DNA from: Deinococcus hopiensis KR-140
GTDB taxonomy: Bacteria; Deinococcota; Deinococci; Deinococcales; Deinococcaceae
Reading direction: 5' to 3'
DNA length: 23,049 nt
Assembly (NCBI GenBank): GCA_943327755.2
Contig: CALPYF020000055.1
Span: 1 to 23,049 of the forward strand
Position 1 is the first letter of the stretch, and every line of letters begins with the position of its first letter. Under the pieces are notes generated by a model that had not been told where the DNA came from, searched no databases, and saw only the letters and a program-made list of their open reading frames with translations. Below, in pieces: positions 13,858-23,049 of the stretch. A program made the translations under genes and the position numbers.

Positions 13858-15554
13858 CGCTGCCTCCAGGTGCCCTGTTCGAGGCTCAGGACGTACTTGC
13901 CGGCGCCGGCGGTGACGTCCAGCAGCACCGTCGGGTCGTATTTGACCTTGCGCCCCGTCCCGTTGAACTTGGTGTCGGTGCCGTCGGTCCCGACGACCTT
14001 CATGCCGGTGGTGTCGGTGATGCTGCCCTCCACGACGATCGCCCCGCACAGGCCCAGGTTGCCCTGAATGCTGAGATTGCCGCGGACGTAGATCACACCT
14101 TTCATGTCGCACTCGTCCGCCTGGTTCTGGTTGATGGTCAGGTCGCCGTCGACGATCAGGATGCCGGTCCCGCGCAGCTTCTCGTTGTTCAGGTTCACGC
14201 TGCCGCCACTGCTCGTCAGCCAGGTCAGGCCGTTGAGGCTCGCCGCTTCCCGGTCGAAGTTCGCCACCGGGATGACGGTCGCCATGGATTTCAGTTCGGC
14301 GGGCGTGCGGCCGAAGGTCTTGATGAACATGGCGTCGTTCATGGGGCTGGGGGCGTAGGTGTTGGCGGAGGTGCCGGTGATCAGCCCGCCGATCAGGCTG
14401 TCGGTGGAGCACTTCTTGGTCCCCAGCACGTCGATGATGCAGTCGTTGAAGTCGCCGCTGGTCACGACGGCGTTGGTGGACTTGGTCACGGCGGCCCCCT
14501 GGCGCAGATCCGGCGTGCTGGGCAGCCAGGCGCTGATGGCGACCGTGGTGCTGCTGCTGCCGGGGCTGGCATCGGCCGTCACGACGGCGGTGTACGTGAC
14601 GGCGCCGACCTTCACCGCCACCTTGTCACCCTTGATGAAGGATTCGCTGGCGCGCAGCGTCAGGCTGCCGGGGGCGGCGCTGATCACGCCGTTCATCACG
14701 TAGTCCAGCTGCGTTTCGGCCTTGGGCATGTAGGGGCTGAACGACCCGCTGCTGGCGGGCACCTGCACCGCCTCGAGCGAAAGGACGCCGCTGACGTTGG
14801 TGGTCACGCGGAAGGTGCCGGTCTGCCTGGGAATCGCCAGGTCGCCGTTCGCGTTGCTGGCCAGGGGTAACTGCACGTAGTCACCCGACTTCAGGTTGGA
14901 CATCCGGCGGGTCTGGTTGGCGTCGCCGCCCAGGGCGACCTGCACCACGCTGCCGGCACTGACCGGCGCGACGGCGGCGGTGCTGCGCACGAAGTTGCTG
15001 AAGAGCCCGTACCCGTCCGGGAGGCTGACAGGCAGCACGGCACCCTCAATGCTGGCGTTGCCACCGATGTCCACGCCGGGGTAGGAGAGCACGGCGGAGG
15101 GCACGTTCAGGGGGGGCAGATCCAGTCGCTTGAGTTTGTACTGCTGGAGGATGCGGCTGGTGGCGCCGCGGGTGGTGGCACTGGCCTCGATGTCCATGGT
15201 GACGATGTTGCTGCCGGACATCTGGAGCCCGGCGAGTTTCAGCTGCACGCCGTTGCCGCTGGGGTAGGTGGTGAGCCACTGCTTGGTGGTGCAGGACAGC
15301 TGCGTCAGCGCGTTGCTGTTGACGCAGCTGGCGGGCACGCTCCCCAGGAACTGCCCGTTGTCCTGCGCCCAGACGAGGAAGTCTGCCAGTGCGCTCTCAC
15401 CCTGGAGCGCAGACGCGAACGTCTGGGAGTCGTCACTCACGCTGCGGCGGCTGCCCAGTGCGAACTGCGTGGTGATCGTGAGCACGCCCACGAGGACGAC
15501 GGCAGTCATGAGGACCGAGATGAGGGCGGTGCCTTGTTCACGGGAAGTGAGCAT
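13854..15554 (-). CDS. Large PilX/GspK-like pilus component
   Basis: A 566-residue protein, first in the pilin operon. ATG 15554 follows AGGAG (15565-15561). The N-terminus SREQG|TALISVLMTAVVLVGVL is a prepilin-like leader and helix, but mature position 5 is Ser, not Glu, as in the GspK/PilX class that caps the pilus tip. The stalk SDDSQTFASALQGESALADF is also PilX-like. The long secreted part (about 130-566) is Ser/Thr/Gly-rich. It has a middle region with SGDYVQLPL and a C-terminal stretch (roughly 470-530) of short hydrophobic beta repeats (GILIVDGDLTI, GVIYVRGNLSI, GAIVVEGSIT) suggesting a beta-helix. Six cysteines could form disulphides. It is much longer than ordinary PilX. The role as tip scaffold or adhesin is inference. 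Confidence 0.75.
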   Translation of the reverse strand: MLTSREQGTALISVLMTAVVLVGVLTITTQFALGSRRSVSDDSQTFASALQGESALADFLVWAQDNGQFLGSVPASCVNSNALTQLSCTTKQWLTTYPSGNGVQLKLAGLQMSGSNIVTMDIEASATTRGATSRILQQYKLKRLDLPPLNVPSAVLSYPGVDIGGNASIEGAVLPVSLPDGYGLFSNFVRSTAAVAPVSAGSVVQVALGGDANQTRRMSNLKSGDYVQLPLASNANGDLAIPRQTGTFRVTTNVSGVLSLEAVQVPASSGSFSPYMPKAETQLDYVMNGVISAAPGSLTLRASESFIKGDKVAVKVGAVTYTAVVTADASPGSSSTTVAISAWLPSTPDLRQGAAVTKSTNAVVTSGDFNDCIIDVLGTKKCSTDSLIGGLITGTSANTYAPSPMNDAMFIKTFGRTPAELKSMATVIPVANFDREAASLNGLTWLTSSGGSVNLNNEKLRGTGILIVDGDLTINQNQADECDMKGVIYVRGNLSIQGNLGLCGAIVVEGSITDTTGMKVVGTDGTDTKFNGTGRKVKYDPTVLLDVTAGAGKYVLSLEQGTWRQR

Positions 15555-15861
15555 GATGGACTCCTGTGGATGGCTGAGCGGCGTGACGCTGCGTTGCCAC
15601 CGATGGTCTCATCCGCCCTCATGGCGTGCCATCCCCCGATCCGGTATTCAGTGTGAGAAACCTGACCAGAGGGGGCAGAAGTGAGGGAAATCCTTCATTG
15701 GAGGCGCGCCAGCACGCCGTTCAACGGTGCACGCACAGCCCAATGGGCCGGGCACCCCTTACCCCGCTGCACACTGGTCCGGGACAGCCACGGAGCAGCA
15801 CCGTGATCTGAGCGGTCCGGGACAGAGCCCGGTCCCCGGTCGTCCATTCCGTCAGGGCAGC
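15555..15861. other. Noncoding gap with a 12-base direct repeat
   Basis: About 300 bases between the DeoR-family stop and the pilin operon start, both on the minus strand. GGTCCGGGACAG occurs at 15776-15787 and again at 15814-15825, 38 bases apart. Between them is a small hairpin, CACGG (15789-15793) / CCGTG (15801-15805), and CCGGGAC (15817-15823) can pair imperfectly with GTCCCCGG (15832-15839). These could end deoR transcription. I found no persuasive -35/-10 for the pilin operon and no coding potential. Confidence 0.4.
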
Positions 15862-16629
15862 TCAGGCGCTGTCGTGGACGCGCACGCCGGCGTCCTCGAA
15901 GGCGCAGCGGGCGACGGGTCCGGCGTGGTCGGTGACCCAGTCCTGCACCTGGTTCAGGGTGGCGAAGGTGGCGAAGCCGGTGGGGCCCCATTTGCTGTGA
16001 TCGGCGATGAGGACGGTGCGCGTGGCCTGGGTCATGATGGCGGCTTTCTGCTGGGCCTCGATGAGGTTGCTGTTCGTCAGGCCGCGGGTGGGGTCGATGC
16101 TGGTGCAGCCGACGAGGAAGAGGTCGTAGCGGTAGCGGCGGATGGTGTCCAGGGCGTCGGGGCCGGTGAGGCTGTACGTGCTGCCGTAGAGTTCGCCGCC
16201 GACGACGTAGAGGGGGCATTCGCCGTTGAGTTCGTAGGCGACGTCGATGCCGTGGGTGACGACGCGCAGGGTGCGGGTCAGGTGCGGGGTGCGTTTCAGG
16301 GCGTGGGCGACGGCCTGGGCGGTGGTGCCCGCGTCGAGGTAGAGGGTCTGGCCGGGCTGGATGAGGTTCAGGGCGGTCTGGGCGAGGCGGGTTTTGGCGT
16401 CCTGGTGGAGCTGCTGCCGGTCCGCGTACTGCTGGTCCTGGCTGGCGAGGGCCGCGCCGCCGTGGAGTTTGCGGATCAGGCCGCGGCTGGCGAGCAGGTC
16501 GAGGTCGCGGCGGGTGGTGGCGCCGCTGACGCCGAGCGCTTCGGTCAGGGCGGTGGTGCGCATCCGGCCGTGGCGGGAGAGCAGGTCGAGGATGCGCTGG
16601 AGGCGGTCCTCCGCGAGGGGGGCGTTCAT
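15862..16629 (-). CDS. fruR: DeoR-family repressor of the fructose PTS operon
   Basis: A 255-residue regulator. Residues 7-60 form the DeoR-type winged helix-turn-helix (DRLQRILDLLSRHGRMRTT, then ALGVSGATTRRDLDLLASRG). The rest is the sugar-phosphate-sensing DeoR C-terminal domain with the phosphate-binding-type LYLDAGTTA, VVGGELYGSTYSLTGP, FLVGCTSIDPTRGLTNSN and KWGPTGFATF. ATG 16629 begins just before the HTH; the ribosome-binding site is weak. It is divergent from the fruB-fruK-fruA operon, so it probably represses that operon and responds to fructose-1-phosphate or a related ester. That specificity is inferred from position. A perfect TTGACA on the minus strand (16743-16738) could be its -35, but no good -10 follows. 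Confidence 0.85.
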   Translation of the reverse strand: MNAPLAEDRLQRILDLLSRHGRMRTTALTEALGVSGATTRRDLDLLASRGLIRKLHGGAALASQDQQYADRQQLHQDAKTRLAQTALNLIQPGQTLYLDAGTTAQAVAHALKRTPHLTRTLRVVTHGIDVAYELNGECPLYVVGGELYGSTYSLTGPDALDTIRRYRYDLFLVGCTSIDPTRGLTNSNLIEAQQKAAIMTQATRTVLIADHSKWGPTGFATFATLNQVQDWVTDHAGPVARCAFEDAGVRVHDSA

Positions 16630-16721
16630 CTCTGCTCATGGTAGCGCGTGGGGTGTGGGGGGCGTGTGGGTGGGTTTCTGCCGTGGTGGTGGGGGTGTCC
16701 AGGCAAGGGTGACCTGGGCAC

Positions 16722-16750
16722 TTGATGGTCAGCGCCATGTCAACTATGAT
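16722..16750 (+). promoter_or_regulatory. Predicted promoter of the fructose PTS operon
   Basis: TTGATG (16722-16727), a 17-base spacer and TATGAT (16745-16750), close to consensus, make the best promoter in the window. Transcription should start near 16757, inside the inverted repeat, giving an 80-base leader that ends in AGGAG (16824-16828) before ATG 16837. Confidence 0.65.
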
Positions 16751-16772
16751 CGAAATTGCTCAAAATTGATCA
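16747..16772. promoter_or_regulatory. Probable operator of the DeoR-family repressor
   Basis: TGATCGAAATTG (16747-16758) and CAAAATTGATCA (16761-16772) are inverted half-sites separated by two bases. They overlap the -10 and the predicted start site of the fru operon. This AT-rich patch stands out from its GC-rich surroundings. The site fits repression by the divergent DeoR-family protein; direct evidence is lacking. Confidence 0.6.
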
Positions 16773-16789
16773 CGATTCGTCAGGAATCG
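16773..16789. promoter_or_regulatory. Second inverted repeat in the fru leader
   Basis: CGATTC (16773-16778) and GAATCG (16784-16789) flank five bases, directly abutting the first operator. It may be an additional regulator contact or a small leader hairpin. Confidence 0.35.
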
Positions 16790-16836
16790 GCAGGCGAGCG
16801 GGTGGCTGTCCCGCTCTCCGCACAGGAGAAGCAACC

Positions 16837-19328
<2,492 letters not shown>

Positions 19329-19332
<4 letters not shown>

Positions 19333-20294
19333 GCGTCACGCCGCGCGTCCTGACCGTCACCCTGAACCCCGCGCTGGACCTGACCGTGCAGGCGGGCGGC
19401 TGGCAGCGGGGCGAGGTGAACGCCGCGCAGGGCGCGCAGCAGGACGCGGGCGGCAAGGGTGTGAACGTGGCGTCCATCCTGGCCGACTGGGGCGCCCCGG
19501 TGGCCGCGACCGGCCTGCTGGGCCGCGACAATGCCGCCCCGTTCGAGACGCTGTTCCGCGACAAGGGCGTCAGCGACGAGTTCGTGCGGGTGCCCGGCGC
19601 GACCCGCGTGGGCCTGAAACTAGTCGACCCAGCGCGCGGCGACACCACCGACCTGAACCTGCCGGGCCTGACCGTCAGCGCCCGCGCGCTGGCGCACCTG
19701 CAGGCCACGCTGCGCTCGCAGCCCGCCGGGGTGGAGGTCGTGGCGCTGTGCGGGAGCCTCCCGCCGGGCGTCCACGCGAGCTTCTACGCCGATGAGGTCG
19801 CCCGCCTGCGCGAGCAGGGACGCTTCGTGGCACTGGACACCAGCGGCGAGGCCCTGCGCGCCGCGCTGACCGCCGACACGCTGCCTCAGCTGATCAAACC
19901 GAACATCCACGAGCTGGAGGCCGCGCTGGGGCGTCCCCTGACCACCGAAGCCGAGGTCCTGGCCGCCGCGCGCGAACTGATCCGCCGGGGCGCCGAGCTG
20001 GTCGCCGTGTCGCAGGGCGAACGGGGGGCCCTGCTCGTAACCGCGCAGGAGGCGCTGTTCGCCCGCCCGCCGCGCGTGACCGTGCAGAGCACCGTCGGCG
20101 CCGGGGACGCGATGGTCGCCGGACTGATCAGCGCCCGCCTGGACGGCCTGAAACTCCAGGATGCCGCCCGGCGCGCCACGGCCTTCAGCGCGGGCAGCAT
20201 CACCCGCTTGGGCGCGCACCTGCCCCCCCGCGCGGACCTGGACGCCCTGGCCGCGCAGGTGCAGATCGAACCTGCCGGGTCCCTGACCGCCTGA
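19329..20294 (+). CDS. fruK: 1-phosphofructokinase
   Basis: A 321-residue PfkB-family kinase converting fructose-1-phosphate and ATP to fructose-1,6-bisphosphate. The start TLNPALDLTV, the substrate loop DAGGKGVNVASIL, and the anion hole with catalytic Asp260 in STVGAGDAMVAG are typical of FruK rather than tagatose-6-phosphate kinase, though the two are close. The gene context (between PTS components) settles it. The GTG start at 19329 overlaps the fruB stop as GTGA, so expression is coupled. The fruA gene follows 35 bases later. Confidence 0.93.
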
Positions 20295-20329
20295 CCCCTA
20301 CCCCTCACAACCCACTCTCAGGAGAACAT

Positions 20330-22129
20330 ATGGCTCAGATTGTCGCTGTCACGGCCTGCCCCACCGGCATCGCCCACACCTTCATGGCCGCCGAGTCGCT
20401 GCGGCGCGCCGCCGCCCAGGCCGGGCACACCCTGCACGTCGAGACGCAGGGCAGCGTCGGCACGGAAGGCACCCTGACCGCCGCGCAGATCGCGCAGGCG
20501 GACCTGGTGATCCTCGCCACCGACGTCGCCGTGGACGAATCCCGCTTCGCCGGGAAGACCATCGTGCGCGCGGGGACGCAGGACGCCATCCGTGATCCGG
20601 GCGCGCTGCTGGCCCGCGCCGGAAGCGCCGGGGCGCCCGCCGCCGGGCCGCTGCACGTCGTGGGCATCACCGCCTGCCCCACCGGCATCGCGCATACCTT
20701 CATGGCCGCCGAGGGCCTGGAAGGCGGCGCGAGGAAACTCGGCTACACCGCGAAGATCGAGACGCAGGGCAGCGTCGGCGCCGGGAACACCCTGACGCCC
20801 GACGACATCGCCCGCGCGGACCTGGTGGTCATCGCGGCGGACACGAACGTGGACCTCAGCCGCTTCACCGGCAAGCGCGTGTACGTGACCGGCACGAAGC
20901 CCGCCATCAAGGACGGCGCGGCCGTCATCACGGCGGCGCAGGCGCAGGCGGCCGTGCACGGCGTGACGGCGGCGGGCGGCGCGGACGCCAGCAGTCCCGA
21001 CTACGTCGCGCAGGCCGCCGCCGCGAAAGCCGCGAAGAACGCCGGCACGCCCGCCTTCTACAAGCACCTGATGACCGGCGTGTCGCACATGCTGCCCTTC
21101 GTGGTCGCCGGCGGCCTGCTCATCGCGCTGGCCTTCGCGATCGGGTCGTTCCAGTTCGGGGACCAGGGCATCTTCATCTACGAGGACAAGTACGCCGGGA
21201 CGCTCGGCAACACCCTCTTCAAGATCGGCGCGAACGGCGCGTTCGGGCTGTTCGTCCCGGTGCTTGCCGGGTACATCGCGTTCTCCATCGCCGACCGGCC
21301 CGGCCTCGCGCCCGGCATGATCGGCGGCTTCCTCGCAGGCCTGACCGGCAGCGGCTTCCTCGGCGGGATCATCGCGGGCTTCCTGGCCGGGTACCTCGTG
21401 CTGTGGCTGACCCGCGCCATCAAACTGCCCCGCACGCTCGAAGGCCTCAAACCCACCCTGATCCTCCCGCTGCTGGGGACGCTGGGCGTGGGCCTCCTGA
21501 TGATGTTCGTGGTGGGCAAGCCCGTCGCGGCGGCCCTGACCGGCCTGACCGCCTGGCTGCAGGGTCTGGGCAACACCAGCGCGGCGCTGCTGGGCGCGCT
21601 GCTGGGCGGCATGATGGCCTTCGACATGGGCGGCCCGATCAACAAGGCCGCGTACACCTTCAGCACCGGCCTGCTGGGCGCCAAGGTCTACGGCCCGATC
21701 GCCGCGACCATGGCCGCCGGGATGACCCCGCCCCTGGCGCTGTTCCTGGCGACCCTGGTCTTCAGGAACCGCTTCACGAAGGACGAGGTGGAGGCCGGGA
21801 AGGCGGCGGGCGTACTGGGCATCTCGTTCATCACCGAGGGCGCTATCCCCTTCGCGGCGCGTGATCCGCTGCGCGTGATTCCCAGCCTGATGGCGGGCAG
21901 CGCGGTCGCCGGGGCGATCAGCATGGCCGCCGGGTGCCTGCTGCGCGCCCCGCACGGTGGGATCTTCGTGCTGTTCATCCCGAACGCCGTCACGAACCTC
22001 CCCATGTACGTCGCCGCGATCGTGGCGGGCACCGTGGTCAGCACCCTGATGCTGGGCATCCTGAAAAAACCCCTCGGTGAGGATGGCCTGCCGCTGAATG
22101 CGGCGCGCACGCCGGTCGCGACCGACTGA
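20330..22129 (+). CDS. fruA: Fructose-specific PTS permease, IIB-IIB-IIC
   Basis: A 599-residue inner-membrane permease that imports fructose as fructose-1-phosphate. Two tandem IIB domains come first (about 1-100 and 107-205), each with TACPTGIAHTFMAAE; the phospho-acceptor cysteines are Cys10 and Cys116. A linker rich in Ala leads to the IIC domain (from about 245), starting FYKHLMTGVSHMLPFVVAGG. It has GYIAFSIADRPGLAPGMIGG, the DMGGPINKAAYTF segment and FITEGAIPFAARDP, and ends near KKPLGEDG. ATG 20330 follows AGGAGAA. In enterobacterial FruA the first, IIB', domain lacks the cysteine; here both retain it. It is the last gene of the operon, followed by a strong hairpin. Confidence 0.95.
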   Translation: MAQIVAVTACPTGIAHTFMAAESLRRAAAQAGHTLHVETQGSVGTEGTLTAAQIAQADLVILATDVAVDESRFAGKTIVRAGTQDAIRDPGALLARAGSAGAPAAGPLHVVGITACPTGIAHTFMAAEGLEGGARKLGYTAKIETQGSVGAGNTLTPDDIARADLVVIAADTNVDLSRFTGKRVYVTGTKPAIKDGAAVITAAQAQAAVHGVTAAGGADASSPDYVAQAAAAKAAKNAGTPAFYKHLMTGVSHMLPFVVAGGLLIALAFAIGSFQFGDQGIFIYEDKYAGTLGNTLFKIGANGAFGLFVPVLAGYIAFSIADRPGLAPGMIGGFLAGLTGSGFLGGIIAGFLAGYLVLWLTRAIKLPRTLEGLKPTLILPLLGTLGVGLLMMFVVGKPVAAALTGLTAWLQGLGNTSAALLGALLGGMMAFDMGGPINKAAYTFSTGLLGAKVYGPIAATMAAGMTPPLALFLATLVFRNRFTKDEVEAGKAAGVLGISFITEGAIPFAARDPLRVIPSLMAGSAVAGAISMAAGCLLRAPHGGIFVLFIPNAVTNLPMYVAAIVAGTVVSTLMLGILKKPLGEDGLPLNAARTPVATD

Positions 22130-22144
22130 GTTCCGTTGCCTGAC

Positions 22145-22176
22145 GGGCCGCCGTGACCTCTACGTCACGGCGGCCC
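22145..22176. terminator. Bidirectional hairpin terminator, fruA / SorC-family gene
   Basis: GGGCCGCCGTGAC (22145-22157) pairs perfectly with 22164-22176 over a 6-base loop, 13 bp, between the convergent stops at 22129 and 22211. There is no T-run. Confidence 0.78.
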
Positions 22177-22210
22177 TCGCTGTTCAGGTGCAGCAGGACG
22201 GGGAAGGAGT

Positions 22211-23049
22211 TCAGGTTGGTGGGCCGTGCAGGAGGGTGCGGGCCGTCACCTCGTCGATGACCAGGGTGGTCATGAGTTCCCCGGCCAGTGCCGCGCGCAG
22301 CGCCTGCACCTTGCCCAGGCCGCTGACCACGCAGATCGCGTGCTGGGCACGCCGGATGAGACCCAGGTCCGGGCCGCTGCTGCGGGCGTTGATGGGCAGG
22401 CCCGCGTAGCTGCCGTCCTCGCGGAAGAACACGGTGGCGATATCCCCTGCGACGTCCTGACCGTGCAGGGCGTGCAGGTCCGCGTCGTCGAGGTACCCGG
22501 CGGCGTACACGTGGCTGGGCACCTGCGCGCTGGCGGCCCCGACCGAGTAGAGCAGCACGTCGGCGCGCTCCTGCAACTCCAGGACGTGCCGGACGCTGCG
22601 TTCGCGCCACATGGCGGCGCGGGTGGCCGGGTCGTCGAAGAAGGTCGGGACCGGGAACAGGTGGGCGCGCGCGCCGTAGTTCGCGGCGAAGCGGGTGATG
22701 GTGTCGGTCACGAAGCCGCTCATGAAATCCAGGGCGTTGGCGCTGCCGTTGAGCTGCACGAACTGGAGGTTGGTGACCGGGCGGGGCGTGAGGGCGCGCG
22801 AGACGGCGTCGAGGGTGGTGCCCCAGGCGAGGCCGACGGTCTGACCGGGCCGCAGGACCTGCCCGAGCAGGCGGGCGGCGGCCACTGCGACCCGGTCCAG
22901 CCAGACGCTCTCGGGACTGCCGGGCGGGACGCTGACGACCTGGGGGTGCAGGAAGGGGTAACGGGCGCGCAGCTGCGCCTCCAGGCTCTGCGGCTGGGCC
23001 TGCGGGTCGTGGATGCGGATCTCGACGAGGCCGGTGCGGCGGGCCAGCG
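22211..23049 (-). CDS. SorC-family sugar-responsive transcriptional regulator, C-terminal part
   Basis: 279 codons are visible; the N-terminus with the helix-turn-helix lies beyond the right edge. The visible start, LARRTGLVEIRIHDPQAQ, followed by a short linker, enters the SorC sugar-binding domain. Diagnostic segments are AARLLGQVLRPGQTVGLAWGTTLDAVSRAL, cited here in two halves as GQTVGLAWGTTL and DAVSRAL, the NGS loop in FVQLNGSANAL, and a C-terminal GLGKVQALRAAL...LMTTLVIDEVTARTLL. The family senses phosphorylated sugars and represses or activates sugar-use genes. It converges on fruA and is not obviously part of the fru operon; its target is probably upstream, outside the window. The frame continues past an internal GTG (22885) to the edge, so that GTG is not the start. 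Confidence 0.85.
   Translation of the reverse strand, partial: LARRTGLVEIRIHDPQAQPQSLEAQLRARYPFLHPQVVSVPPGSPESVWLDRVAVAAARLLGQVLRPGQTVGLAWGTTLDAVSRALTPRPVTNLQFVQLNGSANALDFMSGFVTDTITRFAANYGARAHLFPVPTFFDDPATRAAMWRERSVRHVLELQERADVLLYSVGAASAQVPSHVYAAGYLDDADLHALHGQDVAGDIATVFFREDGSYAGLPINARSSGPDLGLIRRAQHAICVVSGLGKVQALRAALAGELMTTLVIDEVTARTLLHGPPT

Noticed and set aside
15626..15811. 61-codon plus-strand frame in the deoR-pilin gap
   Set aside because: No domain, no ribosome-binding site, and it crosses the repeat and hairpin region.
20318..21955. 545-codon open frame antisense to fruA
   Set aside because: Same reason: low-complexity Gly/Arg/Gln product and a perfect FruA on the other strand.
22211..22885. 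Complete 224-residue SorC protein starting at GTG 22885
   Set aside because: The frame continues to the window edge with family-like sequence (LARRTGLVEIRIH), so the visible gene is a fragment of a longer one.

Overview
The window is high-GC chromosomal-type DNA that looks like a Deinococcus or close relative. This rests on very strong G/C bias at third codon positions, frequent GTG starts, a fructose PTS in which EIIA, HPr and enzyme I are fused, and a type IV-pilin cassette in a sugar-using heterotroph. The assignment is inference; no marker gene such as rRNA is present. Nearly all of the sequence is explained by about 16 genes plus short regulatory gaps. I see no IS element, phage, CRISPR, tRNA or rRNA.

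Layout, left to right. (1) The N-terminus of a phosphate-binding protein (PstS) runs off the left edge. Divergent from it is a Cu(I)-exporting P-type ATPase (copA), with a readable promoter and a CsoR-like C/G-tract operator at its transcription start. (2) A GAF-GGDEF diguanylate cyclase faces copA across a shared hairpin terminator. (3) A beta-galactoside module (4535-11041) contains a LacI-family regulator divergent from an operon of solute-binding protein, two CUT1 permeases and a GH42 beta-galactosidase. Three near-identical AACCGGTTAC operators lie between them. The regulator has a full helix-turn-helix only if translation starts at a non-canonical ATC codon. The importer has no ATPase gene here, so it presumably borrows a shared MalK/MsmX-type subunit.

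(4) On the minus strand is a glutaryl-CoA dehydrogenase. Upstream of it is a four-gene minor-pilin operon resembling GspK/PilX, GspH/FimT, GspI/PilV and GspJ/PilW, chained by three GTGA start/stop overlaps. (5) A fructose PTS module (15862-22129) has a DeoR-family repressor divergent from fruB (EIIA-HPr-EI), fruK and fruA (IIB-IIB-IIC). Its good sigma-A-type promoter overlaps an inverted repeat. (6) A SorC-family sugar-responsive regulator runs off the right edge, converging on fruA.

How the genes work together: two sugar modules each pair a local repressor with uptake and first-step catabolism. In one, the ABC importer feeds cytoplasmic GH42 hydrolysis. In the other, PEP-dependent uptake makes fructose-1-phosphate, which FruK converts to fructose-1,6-bisphosphate. 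The copper, c-di-GMP, pilin and acyl-CoA genes are separate units, separated at convergent junctions by strong bidirectional hairpins. I do not see a wholly new system. The most unusual items are the ATC start of the LacI regulator, the GTGA-chained minor-pilin cassette with its large GspK/PilX-like protein, and the altered PTS regulatory residues.
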